Shown piece after piece: positions 8,347 through 17,260 of a stretch of 64,000 nt of DNA. Below the pieces are notes generated by a model. The model saw only the letters and a list, made by a program, of their open reading frames with translations. It ran no database searches and had not been told where the DNA came from. Origin of the DNA: Acidithiobacillus caldus ATCC 51756 (GTDB lineage Bacteria; Pseudomonadota; Gammaproteobacteria; Acidithiobacillales; Acidithiobacillaceae); assembly GCF_000175575.2 (NCBI RefSeq), contig NZ_CP005986.1:2685001-2749000 (forward strand), written 5' to 3'. Numbering within the stretch: position 1 is the stretch's first letter; each line of letters opens with the position of its first letter. The position numbers and the translations under genes are program-made.

Positions 8347-8709
8347 GGTGGAGGATGCGGCGGTCAGTCCTTCTTCGTATTCTACCGTCGGCCAAGTATA
8401 GCGGGCCTGCAGTTCTTGAAGTCGTTCGTCCTTGGCTAAGGTTTGTGCGCTTATTTTTTGTCACCCCAACACATCACTGGCAGCGGGGCCGGCATCTCGC
8501 CCAGGCTCCGAGCGCGGCACGATGCCTTGCGCGCCCCGAAGCGTCCGTCCGCCCTGGAAAATCCCGCCATTGTACGCAACTCGGCGGGTTTCTTACTACC
8601 CCCTACCACGGTCCGAAGCGCGAGGCCGGTACCCTGCCGCCGCGGCGTTTGGAAATGCCGGGCCGGCGGCGCCAAAGGCGCCGCGCCACTGGCGTCGGGT
8701 CGATCCGCG
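8347..8709. other. 363-base intergenic region with a GC-rich hairpin
   Basis: Between marC and the DUF202 pair, all on the minus strand. Bases 8347-8420 probably code for the lost N-terminus of the downstream gene. Bases 8666-8684 form a perfect hairpin, GCGGCGCC-AAA-GGCGCCGC, about 25 bases after the marC stop. No T run follows on the minus strand, so it is an imperfect terminator at best. I see no further gene or clear promoter. Confidence 0.55.
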
Positions 8710-9375
8710 TCAACTACTCTGAGCGATGAATCCGTGGGCGAGAGCGGGAAAGAGGGCGGAAAGCCCGTTGGCGATGAAGGTCACCGCAATGGAAGCGAGG
8801 ACCAGCCCAAAGATACGCGTGGAGATATTGATGCCCGTGACCCCCAAGCGTCGCGACAAGGGTCCCGCCAGACGCAGGGCGACATAGGCTACCCCGGCAA
8901 TGGCCAGGATATCCAGCACCAGGAGGCCGCTGGACAGCCAGGAACTGCTCTTGTGATGGGCGATGATGACGGTGATCATGGTACCCGGTCCGGCGAGGAG
9001 CGGGATGGCCAAGGGAACGACGGCAACGTCCTCCTTTTGCATGCCTTCGGCGGCCTCTTCCGGCGTGTGTCGGTAGCGACTGGATTTGGCCTGTAACATG
9101 TTGAAAGCAAGCAGCATCAGTACCATGCCTCCCGCCACCTGGAATGCGGCGATACTGATCCCGAAGAATTGCAGGATGTACTCACCGAGAAAGGCCGATA
9201 TCAGCAAAACGATGGCCACCGCCCGCGCTGCCAGGCGCGCCGTGGCCAGGCGCTGTGGCGGGGTTTCATCGCTGGTCAGGGCAATGAAGATGGGGATTGC
9301 ACCGACGGGATTGAGAATGGCGACCAGGGCGATGAAGGTCTGCAAAGCGGCATGAAACTGATCGGCGACGCTCAT
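8710..9375 (-). CDS. marC: MarC-family integral membrane protein
   Basis: A 221-residue MarC/UPF0056 protein with six predicted membrane helices. Family features include the FIALVAILNPVGAIPIF first helix and AIPLLAGPGTMITVII in the middle. The function of the family is unresolved: despite the name, E. coli MarC has no proven role in antibiotic resistance. It is divergent from fmdB with about 155 bases between the starts. It is a single gene with its own hairpin downstream. Confidence 0.88.
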   Translation of the reverse strand: MSVADQFHAALQTFIALVAILNPVGAIPIFIALTSDETPPQRLATARLAARAVAIVLLISAFLGEYILQFFGISIAAFQVAGGMVLMLLAFNMLQAKSSRYRHTPEEAAEGMQKEDVAVVPLAIPLLAGPGTMITVIIAHHKSSSWLSSGLLVLDILAIAGVAYVALRLAGPLSRRLGVTGINISTRIFGLVLASIAVTFIANGLSALFPALAHGFIAQSS

Positions 9376-9457
9376 TCCTCACCCCCTCGCGGCGGCTGAG
9401 GGTGGGCACGAAAGCGCGCGTCGGGACGGTACAGCAACACGGCGGTGGACTTCCCTC

Positions 9458-9486
9458 TTGAAAATCGTGGCCAGTGGTCGTATTTA
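9458..9486 (+). promoter_or_regulatory. sigma-70 promoter of fmdB (and perhaps aspS)
   Basis: TTGAAA (9458-9463) and TATTTA (9481-9486) are separated by 17 bases. They lie 45 bases before the fmdB ATG at 9531. Confidence 0.65.
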
Positions 9487-9530
9487 TACTTCAGCAAATT
9501 CTGCTGTTCAGAACCGTGGAGAATACCACA

Positions 9531-9788
9531 ATGCCAACCTACGAGTATGTATGCAAGGACTGCGGGCATGCCCTGAGTGTCGAGCAGCGCATGTCCGATG
9601 CGCGCTTGGTGGATTGTCCCGCCTGCGGCCAGCCGGGTCTGGAGCGGCAGCTGGCGGCGGGCGGCTTTGCCCTGAAGGGCACTGGCTGGTATCAGACGGA
9701 CTTCAAGGGGGGAAGCAAAACGGTCAGCAGCGCGCCCAGTGAGTCGGCGGCGCCACCCTGTGCCGGCGGTAGTTGCGCCTGTCATTGA
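9531..9788 (+). CDS. fmdB: FmdB-family zinc ribbon protein
   Basis: A small protein of 85 residues whose start [13 protein letters not shown] is the hallmark of the FmdB/CxxC_CXXC_SSSS family. Four cysteines in two CxxC pairs (CKDC near residue 9, CPAC near residue 34) would bind one zinc. The C-terminal tail is low in complexity and ends in an extra Cys/His cluster (CAGGSCACH). The family is often adjacent to aspS in proteobacteria, as here, and its role is unknown. A terminator-like hairpin follows 29 bases after its stop. Confidence 0.88.
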   Translation: MPTYEYVCKDCGHALSVEQRMSDARLVDCPACGQPGLERQLAAGGFALKGTGWYQTDFKGGSKTVSSAPSESAAPPCAGGSCACH

Positions 9789-9817
9789 CGTCGCCGGCGG
9801 CGCAGGACAACATGTAC

Positions 9818-9838
9818 AGGCCCTTCGGGGCCTTTTTC
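9818..9838 (+). terminator. UUCG-loop terminator between fmdB and aspS
   Basis: AGGCCC-TTCG-GGGCCT followed by TTTT forms a compact hairpin with the very stable UUCG loop and a T run. It ends only about 20 bases before the aspS ATG, leaving no room for a promoter after it. Transcription of aspS from the fmdB promoter must therefore read through it. It may work as an attenuator or reduce aspS expression. Confidence 0.85.
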
Positions 9839-9858
9839 CTTATCTGGGCCAGACTCAC

Positions 9859-11649
9859 ATGCGCACACATTACTCCAACGAAACCGGAACCGAGCTCATC
9901 GGTTCGGAAATCATTCTCTGCGGCTGGGTGCAACGGCGCCGCGACCATGGCGGTGTCATCTTCCTCGACCTGCGGGATCGCGAGGGGCTCATACAGATCG
10001 TTGTCGATCCCAGTCAGGAGGAGGCCTTTGCCCTGGCCGAGCAGGTCCGCTCCGAGTACGTGCTGCGCGTGCGCGGTCCGCTGCGGGCGCGCCCTGCCGG
10101 GAGTGAGAATCCCGACATCGCCAGTGGCGCCGTCGAACTGCAGGCGGTGGCCATCGAGGTCCTCAATCGTTCCGAGCCCCTGCCCTTTCCCCTGGACGAG
10201 GACGGCATCAGCGAAAACCTGCGTCTCAAATACCGCTACCTGGACCTGCGCCGCCCAGAGATGGCAGGGCGCCTGCGGCTGCGCCACCAGGTCAATCGCT
10301 ACCTCCGCCGGTACTTGGACGAGCGCGGCTTCGTCGACGTGGAGACGCCGATCCTGACCCGCTCGACGCCGGAGGGTGCGCGCGATTACCTGGTCCCCTC
10401 ACGGACCCAGCCAGGCCATTTCTTTGCTTTGCCCCAGAGCCCGCAGATATTCAAACAACTGCTCATGGTCGGCGGACTGGAACGCTATTATCAGATAACC
10501 CGCTGCTTTCGCGATGAGGATCTGCGCGCCGACCGGCAACCGGAATTCACCCAGGTGGATATCGAGGCCTCCTTCGTGGACGAGGCGGCGGTCATGGCCA
10601 TTGCCGAGCCCATGATCCGCGGTCTCTTTCGAGAGCTTCTGGATGTCGATCTGGGCGATCCCTTCCCGCGCATGCCCTATGCCGAGGCCATCCGCCGCTA
10701 CGGTGTCGATCGCCCGGACCTGCGCAATCCCCTGGAGCTGACCGAGCTGACGGACCTGGCCCGGACCGTGGAATTCAAGGTCTTCCGCGCCGCGGCCGAA
10801 CTGCCACAGGGGCGGGTGGCCTGCCTGCGCGTACCGGGGGGAGCGGATCTCAGTCGCACCCAGATCGACGCCTATACCGAGTTTGCTGCCATCTATGGGG
10901 CCAAAGGTCTCGCCTGGATCAAGATCAATGCCCTCGATGGCGGCAGCGAGGGTCTGCAATCGCCCATCGTCAAATTTCTGCCCGAAACCTTCCTGCAGGA
11001 GATGCTCCAGCGCAGTGGCGCCCAGGTGGGGGACATTCTTTTCTTTGGCGCCGATCGCGCAAAGATCGTCAACGAGACCCTGGGTAACCTGCGCAACCGC
11101 GTTGCCGCAGATCGCGGACTGCTGGAGGGGGGTTGGCGAGCGGTGTGGATCACGGATTTCCCCATGTTCGAATACGATGACCAGGAAGACCGTTGGGTAT
11201 CCACCCACCACCCCTTCACGGCCCCGCAGGAGGGGAGTCTTGGGCTGTTGCAGAGCCATCCCGAGAAGGCCCTGGCGAGGGCCTACGATCTCGTACTCAA
11301 CGGCAACGAGATCGGCGGTGGTAGCATTCGCATCCACCGCCGCGAGGTGCAGGAACAGGTCTTTGCCGCCCTGGGCATCGACCCGGAAGAAGCACGCGAC
11401 AAGTTTGGCTTTCTCCTGGACGCCCTCAGCTACGGTGCTCCTCCCCACGGCGGGCTGGCCTTTGGCCTGGATCGTCTGGTCATGCTGATGAGCGGGGCAG
11501 ACACCATCCGCGATGTCATCGCCTTCCCGAAAACCCAGAAGGCGGGCTGCCTGCTGACGGATGCACCCAACCGCGTCGCCGAGCGCCAGCTGCGCGAGCT
11601 GGGCATTCGCCTGCGTCCCGGCGTGCTGGACGATGGCCAAGCTTCCTAG
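9859..11649 (+). CDS. aspS: aspartate--tRNA ligase
   Basis: A 596-residue bacterial-type AspRS (class II), charging tRNA-Asp. The N-terminal OB-fold anticodon-binding domain ([20 protein letters not shown]) spans about 15-110. The catalytic core includes [27 protein letters not shown] and [15 protein letters not shown] (motif 2). A GAD insertion domain lies near 290-420, and motif 3 is [13 protein letters not shown] near the end. ATG 9859 (MRTHYSNE) fits the family; the ribosome site before it is weak. The 3' end overlaps nudB by 17 bases. Confidence 0.97.
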   Translation: MRTHYSNETGTELIGSEIILCGWVQRRRDHGGVIFLDLRDREGLIQIVVDPSQEEAFALAEQVRSEYVLRVRGPLRARPAGSENPDIASGAVELQAVAIEVLNRSEPLPFPLDEDGISENLRLKYRYLDLRRPEMAGRLRLRHQVNRYLRRYLDERGFVDVETPILTRSTPEGARDYLVPSRTQPGHFFALPQSPQIFKQLLMVGGLERYYQITRCFRDEDLRADRQPEFTQVDIEASFVDEAAVMAIAEPMIRGLFRELLDVDLGDPFPRMPYAEAIRRYGVDRPDLRNPLELTELTDLARTVEFKVFRAAAELPQGRVACLRVPGGADLSRTQIDAYTEFAAIYGAKGLAWIKINALDGGSEGLQSPIVKFLPETFLQEMLQRSGAQVGDILFFGADRAKIVNETLGNLRNRVAADRGLLEGGWRAVWITDFPMFEYDDQEDRWVSTHHPFTAPQEGSLGLLQSHPEKALARAYDLVLNGNEIGGGSIRIHRREVQEQVFAALGIDPEEARDKFGFLLDALSYGAPPHGGLAFGLDRLVMLMSGADTIRDVIAFPKTQKAGCLLTDAPNRVAERQLRELGIRLRPGVLDDGQAS

Positions 11650-12082
11650 ATCCGTGCTCGTGCTGGTGCACACCAGCGACGCGGTGCTGCTCCTGGAGCG
11701 GCTGCAGCCCGCAGGCTTCTGGCAATCGGTGACGGGCAGTCTCGAGCCGGGCGAGGACTGGGAGGATGCTGCGCGCCGAGAGCTCGAGGAGGAGACGGGC
11801 TTTCCCGCAGAGGGGCTGGTGGATACCGGGGTACGCAACCTCTTTCCCATCCTGCCTCCCTGGCGCGATCGTTACCCGGCGGACGTACGGGACAACGAAG
11901 AGCGGGTCTTCACCCTGGCCCTATCCAAGCAGCACCGCCCGCGACTGCAGCCGGCGGAACACTGCGCCTTTGCCTGGTTGACGCCGTTGGAGGCGGCCCG
12001 TCGCTGCGGCTCGGCCACCAATCGGGATGCCATCCTGCGGCAGTTCCATCGCGTTCTTGACGTGCGTTCCCTGGCCTCGTAG
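11633..12082 (+). CDS. nudB: dihydroneopterin triphosphate diphosphatase (Nudix, NudB)
   Basis: A 149-residue Nudix hydrolase. The Nudix box runs from GSLEPGED through RELEEETGF, near residues 35-57, and carries the metal-binding glutamates. The phrase [14 protein letters not shown] and the later FTLAL / [16 protein letters not shown] resemble NudB, which removes pyrophosphate from dihydroneopterin triphosphate in folate synthesis. In many proteobacteria nudB follows aspS directly, which supports the name. It starts inside the last codons of aspS, so translation is coupled. Confidence 0.88.
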   Translation: MAKLPRSVLVLVHTSDAVLLLERLQPAGFWQSVTGSLEPGEDWEDAARRELEEETGFPAEGLVDTGVRNLFPILPPWRDRYPADVRDNEERVFTLALSKQHRPRLQPAEHCAFAWLTPLEAARRCGSATNRDAILRQFHRVLDVRSLAS

Positions 12083-12092
12083 CGTGACGGAT

Positions 12093-12114
12093 GGACCGCC
12101 ATGGGTGGCGGTCC
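12093..12114. other. perfect hairpin between nudB and nadA
   Basis: GGACCGCC-ATGGGT-GGCGGTCC is an uninterrupted 8-bp stem with a 6-base loop, 10 bases after the nudB stop and 12 bases before the nadA ATG. No T run follows. It could stop or pause transcription, protect the 3' end, or affect ribosome access to nadA. Confidence 0.6.
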
Positions 12115-12126
12115 GGGAGAGCATGG

Positions 12127-13224
12127 ATGAGTGTGGAAAGCGTGAGGCTCTATGTGGATCGGCCGGCGGTCGCTGCCGCTCTGGATGCCCGAATACGCGC
12201 GGCCAAGCGGGCCCTGGGCGAGCGCTTGGTCATTCTTGGGCACCACTATCAACGGGAAGAGGTCTATCGGCACGCCGATTTTCACGGCGACTCCCTTCAG
12301 CTGTCGCGGGCTGCGGCGCACCAGAAGGCTGAGTTCATCGTGTTCTGCGGCGTCCACTTCATGGCCGAGGTCGCCGACATTTTGAGCCGCCCGGACCAGA
12401 TCAGCATTTTGCCGGACCTCAACGCCGGCTGCGCCATGGCCGACATGGCCAGTATCGAGCAGGTGGAGCGGGCCTGGACCGAACTGCGCAGCGTATTGGA
12501 CCCCGACCGCGAGATCACGCCGGTCACCTACGTCAATTCTTCTGCTGCCCTGAAGGCCTTCTGCGGCGATCACGGCGGTACCGTCTGCACTTCGTCCAAC
12601 GCCCGCAAGGTGCTGGAGTGGGCCTTTGCGCAACGGCCCAAGGCGCTGTTCTTCCCAGACCAGCACCTGGGGCGATGGACCGGCCACCAGCTGGGCATAC
12701 CGCTGCGCGACATGCCGGTCTGGGACCCCAATCTGCCCCTGGGCGGTCTGCAGCCCGAGGAGATTCGCTCGGCCCGCATCCTGCTGTGGAAAGGACATTG
12801 TTCGGTGCATCAGATGTTCCAGCCGGCCCATATTCAGCGGTGGCGCGAGGCACATCCCGAAGGTAAGGTCATCGCCCATCCGGAATCCGCCTTCGAGGTC
12901 TGCGCGGCCTCCGATTACGTCGGTTCCACCGATTTCATCCTGAAGACCGTCAAGGCCGCCGCGCCCGGCAGCGAGTGGCTCGTGGGTACCGAGATCAACC
13001 TCGTCAGCCGTCTCGCCGAAGAGGTTCGCGGCGAAAACAAGCGGGTGGAATTCATGTCGCCCATGGTCTGCATGTGCTCCACCATGTTTCGCATCGATCC
13101 CGAGCAGCTGGCCGAGACCCTGGAGGATCTGGTGGCGGGCAAGGTGCGCAACCGCATACAGGTGCCGCCGGCGACGGCGGACTCGGCGCGACGAGCCCTG
13201 GATCGCATGCTGGAGGTCTCCTGA
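12127..13224 (+). CDS. nadA: quinolinate synthase A
   Basis: A 365-residue NadA that condenses iminoaspartate with dihydroxyacetone phosphate to quinolinate, the first committed pyridine ring of NAD. Signature parts are VILGHHYQREEV, FCGVHFMAEVA and TYVNSSAALKA. The three iron-sulfur cysteines fit those in FCGVHFM, GGTVCTSSNA and VCMCST. The segment HPESAFEVC is also typical. ATG 12127 follows GGGAGAG. nadB and nadC are not in the window. The coding end overlaps the earliest possible acyltransferase start. Confidence 0.95.
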   Translation: MSVESVRLYVDRPAVAAALDARIRAAKRALGERLVILGHHYQREEVYRHADFHGDSLQLSRAAAHQKAEFIVFCGVHFMAEVADILSRPDQISILPDLNAGCAMADMASIEQVERAWTELRSVLDPDREITPVTYVNSSAALKAFCGDHGGTVCTSSNARKVLEWAFAQRPKALFFPDQHLGRWTGHQLGIPLRDMPVWDPNLPLGGLQPEEIRSARILLWKGHCSVHQMFQPAHIQRWREAHPEGKVIAHPESAFEVCAASDYVGSTDFILKTVKAAAPGSEWLVGTEINLVSRLAEEVRGENKRVEFMSPMVCMCSTMFRIDPEQLAETLEDLVAGKVRNRIQVPPATADSARRALDRMLEVS

Positions 13225-13844
13225 GCACGAGTCGGGTCCTTAGGGGCTTTGGCCCGGACAGGGCCTCCCAGTGGACCCTGAGCCAGCGCAGTCTGCATCT
13301 GCTGATCCTGGCCTACGCCCGCTGGTATCAGGCTGCCACCTGGGAGCCCAGTACCGTCCCCGATACGGGGGCCGTCATCCTCGCCTGCAATCACCTGTCC
13401 GTACTCGATCCCTTGCTCCTCATCGCCAGCAATCGCCGCGTCGTGTCTTTTCTCGTGGCCCGGGAATACTACGAGTCGCGTTGGCTTCGTCCTTTCCTGG
13501 ACCTGATCCATTGCATCCCGGTGAAACGCGATGGACGCGATCTGCGCGCCCTGCGTGCCGCCGCCCAGGTGCTTGCGGCCCAGCGTGTGTTGGGGATTTT
13601 TCCGGAAGGCGGCATCGCCCGCAGCGACGTGCGCCGCGGCCTCGGTTGGCTGGTGCAGGAGAGCGGTGCGGCGGTGGTGCCGGCCAAGGTCATGGGCGTC
13701 CATCAATATCCCTCGGATTGGCGCACCTGGGCCACCCGCCAGCGGCCGCGTCTGCGCTATGGTGTACCCCTGCATTTTCTGGAACGCGCGGAACCTTCGG
13801 AGATCCTCGGCGCCACCATGAGTGCCATCGCCACTCTGGCATGA
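13221..13844 (+). CDS. PlsC-type 1-acylglycerol-3-phosphate acyltransferase; start codon uncertain
   Basis: About 207 residues with the acyltransferase motifs of the PlsC family: NHLSVLD (HX4D catalytic pair) and FPEGGIARS (phosphate-binding block). It would add an acyl chain to lysophosphatidate or a related lysolipid at the inner membrane. No ATG, GTG or TTG occurs in frame between the nadA stop and the conserved domain. The candidates are CTG 13221 (overlapping the nadA stop) or ACG 13227, 9 bases after the GGAGGT at 13212-13217. The start given is therefore nominal. No membrane segment is clear beyond a hydrophobic N-terminal helix (HLLILAYARWY). Confidence 0.8.
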   Translation: MSTSRVLRGFGPDRASQWTLSQRSLHLLILAYARWYQAATWEPSTVPDTGAVILACNHLSVLDPLLLIASNRRVVSFLVAREYYESRWLRPFLDLIHCIPVKRDGRDLRALRAAAQVLAAQRVLGIFPEGGIARSDVRRGLGWLVQESGAAVVPAKVMGVHQYPSDWRTWATRQRPRLRYGVPLHFLERAEPSEILGATMSAIATLA

Positions 13845-13864
13845 CGCCCGTGCGGCGCTATGAT
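13836..13864 (+). promoter_or_regulatory. possible promoter of yebC
   Basis: CTGGCA (13836-13841) and TATGAT (13859-13864) are separated by 17 bases, ending 46 bases before the yebC ATG. The -35 element is weak. Confidence 0.4.
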
Positions 13865-13910
13865 ACCTTCTTGTTTTTTCGGATACCCATAGAGGCAGCG
13901 AGGAGTTACC

Positions 13911-14663
13911 ATGGCCGGTCACAGTAAGTGGGCCAACATCAAATTTCGCAAAGCGGCCCAGGACGCCAAAAAGGGCAAGATCTTTACCCGCCTGATCCGC
14001 GAGATCACGGTAGCAGCCCGCGCCGGCGGCGGCGACGCCAGCAGCAATCCGCGTCTGCGCACCGCTCTGGATAAGGCCTATGCCAACAATATGGCCAAGG
14101 ACACGGTGGAGCGCGCCATCAAGCGCGGCACCGGCGAACTCGAGGGCGTGGATTACGAAGAGGTCACCTACGAGGGCTACGGTCCGAGCGGTGTGGCCAT
14201 CCTCATCGAGACCATGACCGACAACCGGGTGCGTACCGTCGCCGAGATCCGGCACATTTTCTCCAAGCGCGGTGGCAATCTGGGGACCTCGGGGTCCGTC
14301 GCCTATCTTTTCCAGCGGCGCGGCATGATCAGCCTGGCAGCAGATGTCGGCGAAGACCGGGTCCTGGAGGCGGCTCTAGAGGCAGGAGCGGAAGACGTGG
14401 TGACGGAGGATGGGCGCATCGTCGTCTACACCGAGGCAACGGCCTTGCACGGCGTCGCCGAGGCTCTGCAAAACGCAGGACTCACCCCCGAAGAGATCGA
14501 GTTGACCATGATCCCGGAAACCACCGTGGAAGTGAGCGGTGACGACGCCGACAAGCTCATGCGCCTGCTGGAGGCCCTGGAAGAAAACGACGACGTCCAG
14601 AACGTCTACGCCAACTACAGCCTGAGCGACGAGGAAATGGCGCGTCTGGAGGCGGCTTCCTGA
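13911..14663 (+). CDS. yebC: YebC/PmpR family protein
   Basis: A 250-residue member of the universally conserved YebC (TACO1) family. The start MAGHSKWANIKFRK is diagnostic, as are NNRV-type segments (MTDNRVRTVAEIRHIFSKRGG) and the C-terminal MIPETTVEV / LEENDDVQNVYANY. Members have been described as transcription regulators and as translation factors that relieve proline-stretch stalling. It precedes ruvC, the usual proteobacterial order. An AGGAG-like site precedes the ATG. Confidence 0.95.
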   Translation: MAGHSKWANIKFRKAAQDAKKGKIFTRLIREITVAARAGGGDASSNPRLRTALDKAYANNMAKDTVERAIKRGTGELEGVDYEEVTYEGYGPSGVAILIETMTDNRVRTVAEIRHIFSKRGGNLGTSGSVAYLFQRRGMISLAADVGEDRVLEAALEAGAEDVVTEDGRIVVYTEATALHGVAEALQNAGLTPEEIELTMIPETTVEVSGDDADKLMRLLEALEENDDVQNVYANYSLSDEEMARLEAAS

Positions 14664-14678
14664 ACGCGGCAGAATCCT

Positions 14679-15179
14679 TTGCGCATCATCGGGATTGACC
14701 CGGGCTCTCTGCGCACCGGTTACGGGGTCATCGAGGTAGATGGACGCGGACGTCTGCGCAGCGTCGGCTACGGTTGTCTGATGGTGGCCGGGCGTCCTTT
14801 TCTCGAGCGCATCGGCGCCATCCACGCGGGTCTGCTGGAGGTGCTGGCAGAGTTCAGACCGGACGAGGCGGCCATCGAGGCGGTCTTCATGGCACGCAAT
14901 GCCGATTCTGCCCTGAAATTGGGACAGGCACGCGGGGCGGCCCTGGTGGCCCTCCTGCAGGAAGGCCTGCCCGTTCACGAATACACGGCCCTGCAGATCA
15001 AGAAGGCAGCCGTGGGCGGTGGGCACGCCGCCAAGGAGCAGGTGCAGCACATGGTACGGATATTGTTGAGCCTCAGCGAGGCGCCTCAGGCCGATGCCGC
15101 CGATGCCCTCGCCTGCGCCGTCTGCCACGCTCACCATGCCGGCACGCGCGCGGTCTGGGCACAGGGGGCGTCGCGATGA
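14679..15179 (+). CDS. ruvC: Holliday junction resolvase RuvC
   Basis: A 166-residue RuvC endonuclease that cleaves Holliday junctions placed by RuvAB. Catalytic acidic residues are visible: D in [15 protein letters not shown] in [11 protein letters not shown], and two aspartates in [15 protein letters not shown]. It uses a TTG start at 14679; the protein begins exactly where RuvC proteins do. It overlaps ruvA by 4 bases (ATGA), so the two are translationally coupled. Confidence 0.96.
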   Translation: MRIIGIDPGSLRTGYGVIEVDGRGRLRSVGYGCLMVAGRPFLERIGAIHAGLLEVLAEFRPDEAAIEAVFMARNADSALKLGQARGAALVALLQEGLPVHEYTALQIKKAAVGGGHAAKEQVQHMVRILLSLSEAPQADAADALACAVCHAHHAGTRAVWAQGASR

Positions 15180-15751
15180 TCGCCTTCCTGCGCGGGCACA
15201 TCCTGGAGCGTCACCCGCCGTGGCTGTGGCTGGAGGTGAACGGAATCGGCTACGAGCTGGAGATGCCGCTGTCCGCCTTCTTCCAGCTGCCCGCGGATGG
15301 CGCCGCCCTCACCCTGCACACGCATCTGGTGGTACGCGAGGACGCGCACCTGCTCTATGGCTTTCGTGAGCGGGCCGAGCGCGATATATTCCGCCAGCTC
15401 ATCAAGGTGAGCGGCATCGGCGGCAAGGTAGCCCTGGCCTGCCTCTCGGGCATGGATGTGGAGCAGCTGCGCGCGGCCCTGCGCGATGGCGATGTGCGCC
15501 GGCTGACGGCCATTCCCGGGGTGGGTGCCCGTACCGCCGAGCGCCTCATCGTGGAGCTGCGGGACAAACTGGCGAGCGGATCTGTGGGCGCGACACCAGT
15601 GGCCGGCGACCCGCGTCAGGAAGCCATTGCCGCGCTGCAGAGCTTGGGGTATAAGGCGACGGACGCGAGCCAGGCCCTCGCCGGACTCGATCCGGGACTC
15701 AGTGTCGAGGAACTCATCCGTCAGGGCCTCAAAACCCTCGCGCGGCACTGA
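15176..15751 (+). CDS. ruvA: Holliday junction branch migration protein RuvA
   Basis: A 191-residue RuvA that forms the tetramer gripping the four-way junction. It has an N-terminal OB domain (MIAFLRGHI...[11 protein letters not shown]), two helix-hairpin-helix motifs ([14 protein letters not shown] and [15 protein letters not shown]) and a C-terminal three-helix RuvB-contact domain after a flexible linker. The start ATG overlaps the ruvC stop. Confidence 0.96.
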   Translation: MIAFLRGHILERHPPWLWLEVNGIGYELEMPLSAFFQLPADGAALTLHTHLVVREDAHLLYGFRERAERDIFRQLIKVSGIGGKVALACLSGMDVEQLRAALRDGDVRRLTAIPGVGARTAERLIVELRDKLASGSVGATPVAGDPRQEAIAALQSLGYKATDASQALAGLDPGLSVEELIRQGLKTLARH

Positions 15752-15801
15752 CGTGTACGGCTTTCTCGTTCCGCCCCCCCACGGGAGAATGTAGCATCGG
15801 T

Positions 15802-16839
15802 ATGGTAGAGCGTGGCCCCTTGAGTCTCGAGGAAGATGGCAGCGACAAGCTCGATCGCGCTCTGCGACCGCGGCATCTCCAGGAGTATCTCGGCCAGGCG
15901 CGCCTGCGCGACTCCCTGGCGCTCTTCATCGATGCGGCCCGCGGGCGCGGCGAGGCCCTGGATCACGTTCTGTTGTTTGGTCCGCCCGGCCTGGGTAAAA
16001 CCACGCTGGCACACATCATCGCCCAGGAAATGGGTGCCGGGCTCAAGGTGACCTCCGGACCCATTCTGGACAAGCCCGGCGATCTTGCCGCCATCCTCAC
16101 GAACCTGCAGCCCTTCGATGTGCTCTTCGTGGACGAAATCCACCGCCTCAGTCCCGTGGTGGAAGAGATTCTCTACCCAGCTCTGGAAGATTACGAGCTG
16201 GACATCCTCATCGGCGAAGGCCCATCCGCCCGTTCCATCAAAATCGCTCTGCCGCCTTTCACCCTCATCGGAGCCACCACCCGGGCAGGACTCTTGACCT
16301 CGCCACTGCGCGATCGCTTCGGCATCAGCTTCCACCTGGAGTTTTACAGTGTCGACGAGCTGGCCCAGATCGTGTCGCGCTCGGCCCGCATCCTGCAGAC
16401 CCCTTTCGATGCGGCGGGCGCCCGCGAGATCGCGCGCCGCTCCCGCGGTACCCCCCGCATTGCCAATCGCCTGCTGCGCCGGGTGCGCGATTACGCTCAG
16501 GTTCGCGGCAACGGCACCATCGACGAGGCAACGGCGCAAGCGGCTCTGCGGCTCATGGAGGTGGACGAGTACGGTTTCGATGGTCAGGATCGCAAGCTGC
16601 TGCAGGCAGTGATTCAGCGTTTTGGCGGGGGCCCCGTGGGAGTGGAGAGCCTGGCCGCGGCCATCGGCGAAGAGCGGGGTACCATCGAAGAGGTCCTCGA
16701 ACCCTTTCTCATCCAGAGGGGCTACCTCGTACGTACGCCGCGCGGGCGTTGCGCGACCCAGCAAAGTTATCTGGCCCTGGGGCTACCCTGCCCGGACGCC
16801 ATTGCCAACGGCCAGAGCGGGGACCTCTTCGATGTCTGA
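15802..16839 (+). CDS. ruvB: Holliday junction helicase motor RuvB
   Basis: A 345-residue AAA+ ATPase that drives branch migration. Walker A is [11 protein letters not shown] near residue 57, Walker B is [10 protein letters not shown], sensor 1 is LIGATTRAG, and arginine-finger and sensor 2 segments ([21 protein letters not shown]) follow. A C-terminal winged helix binds DNA ([24 protein letters not shown]). It lies 50 bases after ruvA and overlaps ybgC by 8 bases. Confidence 0.97.
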   Translation: MVERGPLSLEEDGSDKLDRALRPRHLQEYLGQARLRDSLALFIDAARGRGEALDHVLLFGPPGLGKTTLAHIIAQEMGAGLKVTSGPILDKPGDLAAILTNLQPFDVLFVDEIHRLSPVVEEILYPALEDYELDILIGEGPSARSIKIALPPFTLIGATTRAGLLTSPLRDRFGISFHLEFYSVDELAQIVSRSARILQTPFDAAGAREIARRSRGTPRIANRLLRRVRDYAQVRGNGTIDEATAQAALRLMEVDEYGFDGQDRKLLQAVIQRFGGGPVGVESLAAAIGEERGTIEEVLEPFLIQRGYLVRTPRGRCATQQSYLALGLPCPDAIANGQSGDLFDV

Positions 16840-17254
16840 ACCACACTTCCCGGGGTATCATCAAGTGCGTGTCTATTATGAAGATACGGATCACGGCGGG
16901 GTCGTGTACCATGCCAATTATCTGCGCTTCATGGAACGTGCGCGAACGGAAATGTTACGGACACTGGGCTTTTCGCTGGATGCGCTGGAACGGGACGAGG
17001 GCGTGGTCTTTGCTGTGCGTCGGGCAGCTCTCGACTATGTCGCACCGGCCCGCTTCAACGACCTGCTGGATGTTCTGACCCGCATCCACCGACAAAGCCC
17101 CCTGCGTACCTTTTTTACGCAGGAGGTACGCTGCGAGCGGGGCCTGCTCTGCCGCGGCGACATCGAAGTGGTTTCCCTGAGTGCCGACAGTTTCCGCCCG
17201 ACCCCTATCCCCAAGGCCGTGCGCATGGCTTTTTCCCATATTTCTGCCCAGTGA
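16832..17254 (+). CDS. ybgC: YbgC-family acyl-CoA thioesterase
   Basis: A 140-residue hot-dog-fold thioesterase. The family signature [15 protein letters not shown] near residue 15 contains the catalytic aspartate, and RARTEMLR follows. It usually precedes tolQ in proteobacteria, as here, and is thought to act on acyl-CoA or acyl-ACP linked to phospholipid metabolism at the Tol complex. It begins inside the last codons of ruvB and lies 6 bases from tolQ. Confidence 0.93.
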   Translation: MSEPHFPGYHQVRVYYEDTDHGGVVYHANYLRFMERARTEMLRTLGFSLDALERDEGVVFAVRRAALDYVAPARFNDLLDVLTRIHRQSPLRTFFTQEVRCERGLLCRGDIEVVSLSADSFRPTPIPKAVRMAFSHISAQ

Positions 17255-17260
17255 GATTCT

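Noticed and set aside
8451-8675. 74-codon minus-strand open frame upstream of the DUF202 genes
   Set aside because: Arg/Pro-rich composition typical of a spurious frame in GC-rich DNA, no resemblance to the MshE-type domain, and it includes the GC hairpin. It ends at the A6 run by chance.
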